Of a stretch of DNA of 64,000 nucleotides, positions 16,253-25,250 are shown piece after piece. The first letter of the stretch is position 1. Each line of letters begins with the position of its first letter. The DNA lies in contig NZ_JAPKFL010000022.1 of NCBI RefSeq assembly GCF_026262575.1, forward strand, positions 1 to 64,000, given 5' to 3'. The position numbers and the translations under genes were made by a program. Below the pieces are notes generated by a model. That model saw nothing but the letters and a program-made list of their open reading frames with translations. It did not search any database and was not told the origin of the DNA. The DNA is from Streptomyces marinisediminis. GTDB taxonomy: Bacteria; Actinomycetota; Actinomycetes; Streptomycetales; Streptomycetaceae.

Positions 16253-17405
16253 GGCTTACGACCAGCAGGTCCCCGACAAGTGCAAGCACGGAGGGACGGC
16301 TCCTCACTTCCTCCGGCGCCAACCGCTCGGCGTTGAGTACAGCGCTTACAGCAGCCTCTTTGCGACGTGTCAAGAGGCTGGCGCGCGCCACTGTAATGAG
16401 GTGCTGTGCCTGTCGTTCGCGTGGGAGAACAGCGACTGCCTGGGGCGCCAGGGCGGTGTGCGCGTCGAGCGCGGACCAGCCGTCCTCGACCCGGACCAGG
16501 GCATCGACGCGGTGTAGCCCAACGTTGGTGGGGCCGAAGCTTGTCCAGTCGGCGTTCAGGTCCGCTCCCTGCTGCTCCGCCGCGTCCTGCGCCGCAGCGA
16601 TCAGCGAGTCCATGGCTTGGATGCCGTCGCGGGAACGACCGTTGCCGGTCACTGCGATCGCAGCGGTCAGATAGAGCATGCCAAGCGTGGAAAGGCCCTC
16701 CGCGCCGCGCTGCTCAAGCTCAGAGCGAAGCCGATTGGCCGTGTTGACAGCTAACGTGACCGCCGTGTCGGTGCGCCCCTGTTGGGCGAGGCTCTTGGCC
16801 ACGCGGCGCGAAGCGGCGGCAACGGCTACGGGGTCGGCCGCCAACTCGGCGGTAGCCAGCGCGCGGTCGGCGGCGACGGCCGCTTCAGAGACGGTGGCGG
16901 CCCCGAACTTCTGCAAGTAAGAGGCAGCGAGCTGGTAAGTGCGAGAAAGGGTGCCGTACGCCTCACAGCGTGTTTCCAGGCTCGCTGCGGCGGCAGCAGC
17001 GCGGGCGCCGATCAGGAGCCCAGGCAACTCACGGGCCAGCGCGGTGTAGTGGCAGGCCTGGAACGTCGTGCAGCAGTAATCGAGTCGTCGCTTCAGTCGC
17101 TCGGGCGCGGGGGTCTCTTGAGAAACGACCTCGTGGAAGGCGTCGAGAACAGCCACGGCTTCCTGGGGTGGCCCATCTGGGGGAGAGCCAGGTCGGGGCT
17201 CCGACATGAGCTGTTCCAAAGGAATGCGTAGGACATCGGCGGCACGCTCCAGCACGGAAAGCCGAGGGTCGGTCTGCCGTTGGCCCCCTTCTAGGTCCTG
17301 TACCCAGCGGCGGCTCTGCCCCATCAGCCGGCCAAAATCCGCTTGCGTGAGGCCTCGTCGCTCACGCCAATAGGCGAGGCGCCGCCCGATACCACCGGCC
17401 TGCAT
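16197..17405 (-). CDS. XRE-family transcriptional regulator with helical-repeat C-terminus
   Basis: A 402-residue regulator. Residues 1-65 hold a Cro/C1-type helix-turn-helix (GLTQADFGRLMGQSRRWVQD). The remaining ~330 residues are Ala/Leu-rich helices resembling the TPR-like sensor half of many Streptomyces XRE proteins. The ATG at 17405 has a good GAGAGGTG ribosome binding site. A perfect 7-bp inverted repeat (GCACGCA-CTT-TGCGTGC, 17425-17441) lies 20 bases upstream and may be its own operator, also controlling the divergent small genes. Codon use is visibly less GC-biased than in core neighbours. The gene ends in an ATGA overlap with the flavoprotein. Confidence 0.85.
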   Translation of the reverse strand: MQAGGIGRRLAYWRERRGLTQADFGRLMGQSRRWVQDLEGGQRQTDPRLSVLERAADVLRIPLEQLMSEPRPGSPPDGPPQEAVAVLDAFHEVVSQETPAPERLKRRLDYCCTTFQACHYTALARELPGLLIGARAAAAAASLETRCEAYGTLSRTYQLAASYLQKFGAATVSEAAVAADRALATAELAADPVAVAAASRRVAKSLAQQGRTDTAVTLAVNTANRLRSELEQRGAEGLSTLGMLYLTAAIAVTGNGRSRDGIQAMDSLIAAAQDAAEQQGADLNADWTSFGPTNVGLHRVDALVRVEDGWSALDAHTALAPQAVAVLPRERQAQHLITVARASLLTRRKEAAVSAVLNAERLAPEEVRSRPSVLALVGDLLVVSPVPSGPLRALAGRCGLRA

Positions 17406-17424
17406 GATCACCTCTCGTAACAAT

Positions 17425-17441
17425 GCACGCACTTTGCGTGC
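17425..17441. promoter_or_regulatory. Inverted repeat, candidate XRE operator
   Basis: GCACGCA, spacer CTT, TGCGTGC: a perfect 7-bp dyad in the divergent gap between the XRE regulator and the 17510 gene. Position and symmetry fit an autoregulatory operator. Confidence 0.5.
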
Positions 17442-17509
17442 GCTACGACCGTTGTACCCCTCCTACGGTGCTCACGACCAGCCGGAAGCAGAGGAAGGAC
17501 TCGCTCATC

Positions 17510-18007
17510 GTGGGCATCATCAGCAGTGTGGACGGGCAGACCACCAGGGGGCCCCGCACAGCCCCCCTCCACACGTCCCCCGCCTCGGTAGAAAGTACGC
17601 CTGCGGCCCCAAGCGCCACGAACCTGTTCCGCCCGCCGTTCGAGCGGCCAACCGCCATGGACGCCGGAGTGCACTGGGACGCCGTTCGTGTCACGGCCGG
17701 TGTCGCCGCGCTCGCGTTGCCAGAGCTGGACGAGCAGGAGTGCGGGGCGGTCATCTGTGACGGCTACAACGCGGTCGTCTACTGGCTGGTCCCGGTCCAC
17801 GCGGCGGACGGGTGGAACCTGGCCGCCGTACGCGTACTGGGCGCTCGGAGCTGTCTCGTCGTGCCCGCCCCGCAGCGCGTTGCGCCTCCCGGAAACTTCT
17901 GGTTGCGGCCCTACGACCGCGAGCGGTACCTGACCGATGCCGACGCCCTCCACCGCGCCCTGGCGGCAGCGAGCGTCACCCTCCGGCCGGAGGCGTCGGG
18001 TGGGTAG
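17510..18007 (+). CDS. Small conserved Streptomyces protein of the methyltransferase module
   Basis: About 165 residues if GTG 17510 is used; it has GAGGAAGGA about 10 bases upstream. The conserved core runs from LFRPPFERPTAMDAGVHWDA through GAVICDGYNAVVYWLVP to RYLTDADALHRALAAA. I recall the FRPPFERPTAMDAG phrase from small uncharacterised Streptomyces proteins beside XRE regulators. An ATG at 17657 would cut that phrase, so an upstream start is preferred. No catalytic motif, signal peptide or membrane segment is visible. The stop overlaps the next small gene by 8 bases. Function unknown. Confidence 0.6.
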   Translation: MGIISSVDGQTTRGPRTAPLHTSPASVESTPAAPSATNLFRPPFERPTAMDAGVHWDAVRVTAGVAALALPELDEQECGAVICDGYNAVVYWLVPVHAADGWNLAAVRVLGARSCLVVPAPQRVAPPGNFWLRPYDRERYLTDADALHRALAAASVTLRPEASGG

Positions 18008-18191
18008 GCCGCTGACGCAGGGATGTTGCTGGCTGTGGTGTGGCCGCATCGGCGTTCCCGTGCTGTGGCTCGGCCCGATCCAGTGGGACGGGCAGACCGT
18101 GCCCCTGATGGCGTGCGAACCCTGTGTCGAACGCCTCAGCGGCATGGCGCTGGCGCAACTGCTGGAACACGACCGTACGCCCGTCACGTAG
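18000..18191 (+). CDS. Small Cys-rich protein, ends at an in-frame TAG
   Basis: A 63-residue protein with cysteine pairs in GCCWLWCG and MACEPCVE that could bind a metal or form a small zinc ribbon. GTG 18000 has an excellent GGAGG at 17989-17993 and overlaps the previous gene by 8 bases. The TAG at 18189-18191 ends it. The same frame stays open for another 48 codons and then stops 8 bases inside the methyltransferase gene, repeating the overlap style of this operon. The true product may therefore have been about 112 residues (see 18192-18338). Function unknown. Confidence 0.65.
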   Translation: MGRPLTQGCCWLWCGRIGVPVLWLGPIQWDGQTVPLMACEPCVERLSGMALAQLLEHDRTPVT

Positions 18192-18338
18192 GACGGCATC
18201 GCGGGGATCGGCGCCCCGGTACCCAAACTGGAGTGCAACCCCAACGGCCAATGGGCGTGGCTCGAAGACGCGGCCGGACTGCCGATCACACACGCGATCG
18301 CAGACCTGTTGGAGAACGGAGCGAGTCGGCATGAGTGA
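18192..18338 (+). other. In-frame continuation of the small Cys-rich gene after TAG
   Basis: After the TAG at 18189 the frame reads on with protein-like sequence including KLECNPNGQWAWLEDAAGLP and ITHAIADLLENGASRHE, then TGA at 18336. There is no ATG or GTG in this frame after the TAG. The alternative frames give Arg/Ser-rich noise. The segment ends in an 8-base overlap with the methyltransferase ATG. It is either the 3' half of a gene broken by a nonsense mutation, a read-through extension, or a separate gene with an unusual start. Confidence 0.5.
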
Positions 18339-19452
18339 CCCCCTGTCGTCGGAACACCTACGCGCCGGCCTCGCGCGGCGCCTGTCCGATACCGGCGCTT
18401 TGCACAGCCGGGAGTGGGAAGCCGCCGTGTCGTCGGTTCCCCGCGAGTCGTTCCTCTCGCGCGGCTGGTTCGAGTACGAAGACGGCGGGTGGTACCGGCC
18501 CGCGGCCGGAGATTCCCCGGGCGGACTCGCGCGGGTCTACGAAGACGAAACCCTTGTGACGCAGGTGGCCGGGGGCGTCTTCCCCGATCAGGTTGATGGG
18601 CGCATCGCGGCGGCCCCCTCTTCGTCGTCCACCATGCCGGGTCTGGTCGTGCGGATGCTCGAAGACCTGCGGGCGGGCGAGGGGACGCGCGTTCTGGAGA
18701 TCGGCACGGGGACGGGCTACTCGACGGCGCTGCTGTGCCATGTCGTCGGCGAGGACAACGTGACCACGGTCGAGGTCGACGCTGAGGTGTCCGCCCGTGC
18801 CGGAATCGCGCTGGCGGGCACTGGGTACTGGCCTGCCCGCGTGGTCGGTGACGGACTGGCGGGCCACAAGGAGGGCGGCCCGTATGACCGCGTGATCGCC
18901 ACGTGCGGCGTGCACACCGTGCCGGCCGACTGGCTCGCCCAGACCCGTCCCGGGGGTGAGGTCCTGGTCACGGTCGGCGGATGGATGCACGCGTCCGAAC
19001 TCGTGCGGCTCACGGTCGCCGACGACGGCACGGCCTGCGGCCCGGTCCTCGGCGGACAGGTCTCGTTCATGCTGGCCCGGCCCCACCTTCCGCCCCCGCT
19101 GGGCATCCTGCCGAACCTCGGCGAGGGGGACGCGGTGCCCGCCGAGCTGGGCGCGGACGTGCTCGACGACTGGACCGCCCGGTTCGTCGCGCAGTTCGCC
19201 GCGCCGCGCGCACAGCGGCTCACGCTGGAACGTGAGGGCCGGACGGAACACGTCGTGATCGACGTGGACGCCGAGGCGTGGGCGGTCGTCTTCCAGGACG
19301 GCGGCCGGTGGATGGTCCGGCAGGGCGGCACGGCGCGCCTGTGGGACGGGATCACCGAGCGCGTCACGCGCTGGCAGGCGGACGGGCGTCCGCCAGCCGA
19401 CCGTATGCGGCTGCATGTCGGCGCCGACGGGCAACGCCTCGCCTGGGCGTAG
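18331..19452 (+). CDS. PCMT-like methyltransferase of the ATP-grasp peptide maturase type
   Basis: A 373-residue SAM-dependent methyltransferase related to protein-L-isoaspartate O-methyltransferase. The SAM loop is VLEIGTGTGYSTALLCHVVG. Other family blocks are AVSSVPRESFLSRGWF, SSSSTMPGLVVRMLEDL, YDRVIATCGVHTVP and a C-terminal domain with LDDWTARFVAQFAAP. By memory of the sequence this is the methyltransferase usually coded beside an ATP-grasp enzyme and a short precursor peptide in actinobacterial RiPP loci. Neither partner was found in the window. ATG 18331 follows GGAG-rich sequence and overlaps the upstream frame. The target is probably a peptide or protein carboxylate. Confidence 0.85.
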   Translation: MSDPLSSEHLRAGLARRLSDTGALHSREWEAAVSSVPRESFLSRGWFEYEDGGWYRPAAGDSPGGLARVYEDETLVTQVAGGVFPDQVDGRIAAAPSSSSTMPGLVVRMLEDLRAGEGTRVLEIGTGTGYSTALLCHVVGEDNVTTVEVDAEVSARAGIALAGTGYWPARVVGDGLAGHKEGGPYDRVIATCGVHTVPADWLAQTRPGGEVLVTVGGWMHASELVRLTVADDGTACGPVLGGQVSFMLARPHLPPPLGILPNLGEGDAVPAELGADVLDDWTARFVAQFAAPRAQRLTLEREGRTEHVVIDVDAEAWAVVFQDGGRWMVRQGGTARLWDGITERVTRWQADGRPPADRMRLHVGADGQRLAWA

Positions 19453-19477
19453 CCGCGGACTGCAGCCTCCGTGACGC

Positions 19478-19507
19478 CCCGTCCGTCGTTTCCCCACCGC
19501 GGACGGG
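19478..19507 (+). terminator. Possible methyltransferase terminator
   Basis: CCCGTCCG and CGGACGGG form an 8-bp stem with a 14-base loop 25 bases after the methyltransferase stop. No T-tract. Confidence 0.4.
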
Positions 19508-19666
19508 CGGGGCTTGCTTGCGCACTCGGGGCGCGCTCCTGCGATACCCGCTCGGGCTTCTGCTCGGCCAGGTACGTACCGTGCCCGTGCACCGCGGGCG
19601 TTATCGCCGGGCCATGCGCGGCCACGTGGCCAGTCGTCGTGCGCCACGCGTGCGCGCGGGAAGCAC

Positions 19667-19730
19667 GATCGCGTCATGCGCGCGCGTCCACACCGCCCAC
19701 CGTGCGCGCAACGGGCCGCTGGGCGCACGG
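19667..19730. repeat. Copy 2 of the ~63-bp repeat, containing a perfect stem-loop
   Basis: It matches 16190-16252. On the minus strand it still encodes a PSGPLRA phrase like the XRE C-terminus, followed by an MTRS start like the flavoprotein, so it is a remnant of that gene junction. Where it differs from copy 1 it gains a perfect 11-bp inverted repeat, CCACCGTGCGC (19697-19707) and GCGCACGGTGG (19723-19733). Confidence 0.8.
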
Positions 19731-19785
19731 TGGCTCGTCCGTCGGAGGCAGGGGCGCGCGGCGGGAAGGGGCGAGGACGACGAAC

Positions 19786-19814
19786 GGCCCCGGTGTCCGG
19801 GGGACACCGGGGCC
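19786..19814 (-). terminator. clpC terminator hairpin
   Basis: GGCCCCGGTGTCC and GGACACCGGGGCC pair perfectly (13 bp) around GGG, 30 bases after the clpC stop. It works on either strand. Confidence 0.8.
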
Positions 19815-19843
19815 GCTGGCCGACGGGGGTTCGCGCCCCGGTG

Positions 19844-22363
<2,520 letters not shown>

Positions 22364-22842
22364 CGTTAATCGCTCCTCAGAGCGGTCAGTCAGTAAGGGG
22401 TAGGTCCCCTCCCTGTCCTTCCGCAGCTTAGTCCCGCAACGGGGGACCGCTCATTCCTACTGCCGACACCCACACCCGGGCTCCTGCCCCGGGCGGGCGA
22501 CACCAGTGCCAACCCGATGGTGCGAGACGATGTTCCCGCAGGCCAAGCGGATGCACCCGCTTTCAGTACGCCGACGGCGAACGCCTCCCCGTCGACACGC
22601 CCGCCCCCGGACGGCGCCCTCCGGAGCCACACCGCCGTGACCACTAGTGATGTCTTACCCCCGGCGGGTGCGGGTCCATGCCCGGGGCGGGGAGGTCATC
22701 CGCTATGGGCGAACACCGGCCGGACACCGAGCGGACACCGGCGCGCCCGGACGCGGGCGGTGGGAGCGGCACCCCGTACACGTCTCGTGTGCACGCGTCA
22801 ACCCTGGGTTACCCGGAGGGGCGACGCGGCGTTGCTCACGGC
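22364..22842. other. Divergent intergenic region upstream of clpC
   Basis: It carries the clpC promoter and a less GC-rich stretch. GAGCGGTC (22380-22387) and GACCGCTC (22445-22452) are perfect inverted copies 57 bases apart upstream of clpC. No HspR-type inverted repeat and no convincing ClgR site were seen. An open frame from 22678 runs into the next gene, but its first part lacks protein-like features. Confidence 0.4.
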
Positions 22843-23337
22843 ATGGACGCACGATGCGCGGGAAGCGCCTACGACTACCTGGAGCTGCCGCTCGACGCCG
22901 GGGTGGCGCTGCTGCGGCGCGGGGTGCCCAGCGGCGCCGTGGAGTGGGATGCGCCGGGGGCCCGGCTGCGGGTCCGGGTGCCGCCGGGCAGCGCCGAGGA
23001 GCTGCCCGGGCTGCTGGAGTGGCTGCAGTGGGGCGGGGTGCGGCTGGAGCTCACCGCCCGGCCCGGGCCGCGCTGCGCGCGGTGCGCCGCCACCGGCGCC
23101 GACGCGAGGGCGGGGGGCGCCGGGTGCGGCTCCCGGGGGGCCACCGTGTCGCTGCGGCCCCCCGAGGGAGATGCGGGACGGGACGGCGTCGAGGCCGACC
23201 TCGTCCGGCTGGTCAGCGCGGCGGCGACGGAGTGCCACCGGGCCGTGCTGCACCGGAGTGCCTCCGGTCAGCCGTTCGCCTTCTCGTACGCCTCACGGAT
23301 CTCGGCCGGCACGCGGCCGCGGTCGTTGACGCTGTAG
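22843..23337 (+). CDS. Conserved hypothetical protein, convergent with lsr2
   Basis: A predicted 164-residue protein starting MDARCAGSAYDYLELPLDAG. It has a core with VRVPPGSAEELPGLLEWLQWGG, a CARCAATG segment and a Gly/Arg-rich middle. From memory a protein of unknown function lies between clpC and lsr2 in S. coelicolor, which supports it. The start is uncertain because the frame is open from 22678 and no clear ribosome binding site precedes 22843. Its last 70 bases run antisense into the lsr2 coding region, and the encoded tail there may be accidental. Confidence 0.5.
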   Translation: MDARCAGSAYDYLELPLDAGVALLRRGVPSGAVEWDAPGARLRVRVPPGSAEELPGLLEWLQWGGVRLELTARPGPRCARCAATGADARAGGAGCGSRGATVSLRPPEGDAGRDGVEADLVRLVSAAATECHRAVLHRSASGQPFAFSYASRISAGTRPRSLTL

Positions 23338-23606
23338 CCGTTCTCCTTGGCCCACGCCCGGATCTTCGCGGTGTCCTGGGTGCCCCCCGAGGAGGACGCC
23401 CGGGCCTTTCCGCGACCGCCGCCGGAGGCCTTACCGGTGCGGCGACCGGCCTTGACGAATTCGGCCAGGGATTCCCGGAGCTTCTCCGCGTTCGCGGTGT
23501 TGAGGTCGATCTCGTAGGTCTTGCCGTCCAGGGCGAACGTCACCGTCTCGTCCGCCTCGCCGCCGTCGAGGTCGTCGACAAGAAGTACTTGAACCTTCTG
23601 TGCCAC
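23268..23606 (-). CDS. lsr2: Lsr2 nucleoid-associated protein
   Basis: Lsr2 is the actinobacterial H-NS analogue that bridges AT-rich DNA and silences foreign and secondary-metabolite genes. The 112-residue product starts VAQKVQVLLVDDLDGG, has the N-terminal beta-hairpin/helix oligomerisation domain (ADETVTFALDGKTYEIDL), an Arg/Gly/Lys linker and the C-terminal DNA-binding helices. The AT-hook-like motif is NDRGRVPAEI (RGR) in the C-terminal domain. GTG 23606 follows GGGGAG. The upstream region is unusually AT-rich with a 14-bp palindrome, which fits autoregulation. Confidence 0.97.
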   Translation of the reverse strand: MAQKVQVLLVDDLDGGEADETVTFALDGKTYEIDLNTANAEKLRESLAEFVKAGRRTGKASGGGRGKARASSSGGTQDTAKIRAWAKENGYSVNDRGRVPAEIREAYEKANG

Positions 23607-23933
23607 CAGTCTGCTCCCCATCGCACTTCCGCGCCTGATCACACGGACTGGGCGCGATAACCGAATACTGATATCGACAACGACAGCAAACAGCTTTTCC
23701 GGGGAAAACACAAACCCTCGGCCGAGTTTGCCCGCGGGAGCGCGTGGATTGCCGGGAGGATTCGGACATAGGGGCCACGGTCGTGACGGCGTCGTGATGC
23801 CTTCGTGACAAGGCCGACGGCCACCCGCTGAGTACCGCCGACTACGCGGAAGCACCCGGCGGGACACGCGGGGCCGGTTACCCCGCCGCGCGGAAACCCG
23901 GTTACCCGGACCGCGGCACTCCGGCGGCGGTCG
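23607..23933. other. lsr2 upstream region, AT-rich for this genome
   Basis: The 120 bases closest to lsr2 are unusually AT-rich for the window (for example ATACTGATATCG, 23665-23676, and the palindrome at 23695-23708). The far part returns to high GC next to the acetyltransferase stop. No gene was seen. Confidence 0.5.
23695..23708. promoter_or_regulatory. Palindrome TTTTCCGGGGAAAA upstream of lsr2
   Basis: A perfect 14-bp palindrome about 90 bases before the lsr2 start, in AT-rich sequence. Candidate operator or Lsr2 nucleation site. Confidence 0.4.
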
Positions 23934-24464
23934 TCACCACAGGTGCAGCAGCATGCGGCTGTTGCCCAGGGTGTTCGGCTTGACGCGTTCCAGGCCGAGG
24001 AACTCCGCGACGCCCTCGTCATAGGAGCGCAGCAGCTCGCTGTAGACATCGCCGTCGACGGGCGTGTCCCCGATCTCGGCGAATCCGTGCTTGGCGAAGA
24101 AGTCGACTTCGAACGTCAGGCAGAAAATGCGCCGCACGCCCAGCCGCCGGGCGGTTTCCAGCAGCTTCTCCAGGAGCAGCCTGCCGACGCCGGTGCCGCG
24201 CGCGGCCGGGTCCACCGCCAGGGTGCGCACTTCCGCCAGGTCCTCCCACATCACGTGCAGGGCGCCGCAGCCGACCACCGCGCCGTCCCCGGCCCGCTCG
24301 GCCACCCAGAACTCCTGGATGTCCTCGTAAAGCGTCACGGTGGCTTTGTCGAGCAGGATCCGGTCGCGGGCGTAGGCGTCGATCAGGCGGCGCACGGTAC
24401 GCACATCGCCCGTCCGCGCGCGCCGGATCGTGACGGCGTTCTTCCCGCTTATCTCTTCTGCCAT
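23934..24464 (-). CDS. GNAT amino-acid N-acetyltransferase (NAGS-like)
   Basis: A 176-residue GNAT enzyme of the short, kinase-less N-acetylglutamate synthase type. It has the acetyl-CoA loop AARGTGVGRLLLEKLLE, and the motif VRRIFCLTFEVDFFAKHGFAEI matches single-domain ArgA-type enzymes. It would acetylate the amino group of glutamate as the first arginine-pathway step, although ArgJ usually does most of this in Streptomyces, so the physiological substrate is uncertain. The ATG at 24464 follows TAGCGT by 6 bases with no ribosome binding site. The BlaI-type gene ends 9 bases upstream, so the -10 overlaps its stop codon. Confidence 0.8.
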   Translation of the reverse strand: MAEEISGKNAVTIRRARTGDVRTVRRLIDAYARDRILLDKATVTLYEDIQEFWVAERAGDGAVVGCGALHVMWEDLAEVRTLAVDPAARGTGVGRLLLEKLLETARRLGVRRIFCLTFEVDFFAKHGFAEIGDTPVDGDVYSELLRSYDEGVAEFLGLERVKPNTLGNSRMLLHLW

Positions 24465-24470
24465 GCCCGC

Positions 24471-24476
24471 ACGCTA
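24471..24476 (-). promoter_or_regulatory. -10 element TAGCGT of the acetyltransferase gene, leaderless
   Basis: TAGCGT on the minus strand is followed by 6 bases and the ATG at 24464. It overlaps the stop codon of the upstream BlaI-type gene. Confidence 0.5.
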
Positions 24477-24866
24477 TCGCTCGTCGGCGTCGGTCAGCCG
24501 CACGCCATTGAGTTGCACCACGCGCAGGGCGTCGCGCAGGGCGTCGGCCTGTTCCGGCGACAACATGCCGAAGAAGGCGACGAGAGTGGCGGCGGCGTTG
24601 TCACTGCGCGACCACGCCTCGTTCATGAGGGCCGCCGCGTAGGCCGCCCGGGTGGAGACGGGCTCATAACGATAGGCGCGGCCCTCCTGCGCGCGCCGGA
24701 GCCAACCCTTCTGGTGAAGGTTGTCCATTACCGTCATGACGGTCGTGTAGGCGATCCGCCGTTCCCGCTGCAGATCCTCGAGAACTTCCCGCACGGTGAC
24801 CGGGCGGTTCCACCGCCATACCCGGGTCATGACGGCGTCTTCCAGCTCACCCAAAGGTCGGGGCAC
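24474..24866 (-). CDS. BlaI/MecI/CopY-family transcriptional repressor
   Basis: A 130-residue winged-helix repressor: PRPLGELEDAVMTRVWRW, VTVREVLEDLQRERRIAYTT and VMTVMDNLHQKGWLRR are classic BlaI/MecI blocks. The C-terminal dimer helices follow (RSDNAAATLVAFFGMLSPEQ). Family members are usually inactivated by a BlaR1-type membrane protease; none is in the window, so the signal is unknown. GTG 24866 is chosen because TATCAT ends 6 bases before it; an upstream ATG at 24908 lies inside a terminator hairpin. It precedes the acetyltransferase, possibly as a two-gene unit. Confidence 0.88.
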   Translation of the reverse strand: MPRPLGELEDAVMTRVWRWNRPVTVREVLEDLQRERRIAYTTVMTVMDNLHQKGWLRRAQEGRAYRYEPVSTRAAYAAALMNEAWSRSDNAAATLVAFFGMLSPEQADALRDALRVVQLNGVRLTDADER

Positions 24867-24872
24867 GTCTCG

Positions 24873-24878
24873 ATGATA
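24873..24878 (-). promoter_or_regulatory. -10 element TATCAT of the BlaI-type gene, leaderless
   Basis: TATCAT, 6 bases, then GTG 24866 on the minus strand, with no ribosome binding site. It lies just past the preceding gene's terminator. Confidence 0.55.
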
Positions 24879-24889
24879 GTCACGGGCAC

Positions 24890-24918
24890 GAAAAAGAGGC
24901 GGAGCCATGGGCTCCGCC
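24890..24918 (-). terminator. Rho-independent terminator with T-tract
   Basis: GGCGGAGCC and GGCTCCGCC pair perfectly (9 bp) around ATG; on the minus strand the hairpin is followed by TCTTTTT. It terminates the small membrane-protein gene at 24975. Confidence 0.85.
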
Positions 24919-24974
24919 TGGTGTGTTCCGCCGTATCGCGATGGCCGGCGCCGCCGCGCTGCGCGGCCCCGGGC

Positions 24975-25145
24975 TCAGGCGCGGGCGTCCGGCTCGGCGG
25001 TCTCCGCGCGGGCGTACGCCGCGTCCACCGCGGCGTCTTCCTTGGCTTTGTTGGCCCCGCCCTGGCTCTTGACGATCGTCACGATGAGGGCGGTGAAGGC
25101 CACAGCCATCACCGCGGAGGGGGTCAGTGCGGCGATGTACTCCAT
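24975..25145 (-). CDS. Small single-pass membrane protein, unknown function
   Basis: A 56-residue protein starting MEYIAALTPSAVMAVAFTALIVTIVKSQG, so one N-terminal membrane helix is followed by a charged Ala/Glu-rich tail (KAKEDAAVDAAYARAETAEP). ATG 25145 has GAGGAGCC upstream. A rho-independent terminator follows. From memory a small protein of this kind lies between the BlaI-type gene and coaX in Streptomyces. Role unknown. Confidence 0.75.
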   Translation of the reverse strand: MEYIAALTPSAVMAVAFTALIVTIVKSQGGANKAKEDAAVDAAYARAETAEPDARA

Positions 25146-25250
25146 ACCTGGCTCCTCGATCTTCTGCACGTTCCTCCAGAGTAGAGCCTGCCCCCTTATC
25201 AGATTCGTCCCCGCCGCCTCCACCCCGTGTGGTCTTCCCCACGTCGCGCC

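Larger units (their letters stand above)
19453..19843. other. Convergent intergenic region holding repeat copy 2 and two hairpins
   Basis: Between the methyltransferase and clpC (convergent). It holds a weak hairpin at 19478-19507, the second copy of the module-flanking repeat (19667-19730) and the clpC terminator (19786-19814). No credible gene. Confidence 0.6.

Noticed and set aside
17423..17509. ATG 17423 as the start of the FRPPFERP-type protein
   Set aside because: That ATG abuts and its first codons fall within the inverted-repeat operator, it has no ribosome binding site and the first 29 residues look random.
22678..22842. N-terminal extension of the hypothetical gene before lsr2
   Set aside because: The residues are Pro/Gly/Arg-rich with no helix or strand pattern, whereas the text after Met at 22843 looks like folded protein.
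24867..24908. Longer start (ATG 24908) for the BlaI-type gene
   Set aside because: That ATG is the loop of a terminator hairpin with a T-tract belonging to the upstream gene; GTG 24866 fits the homologous N-terminus and a -10 element.
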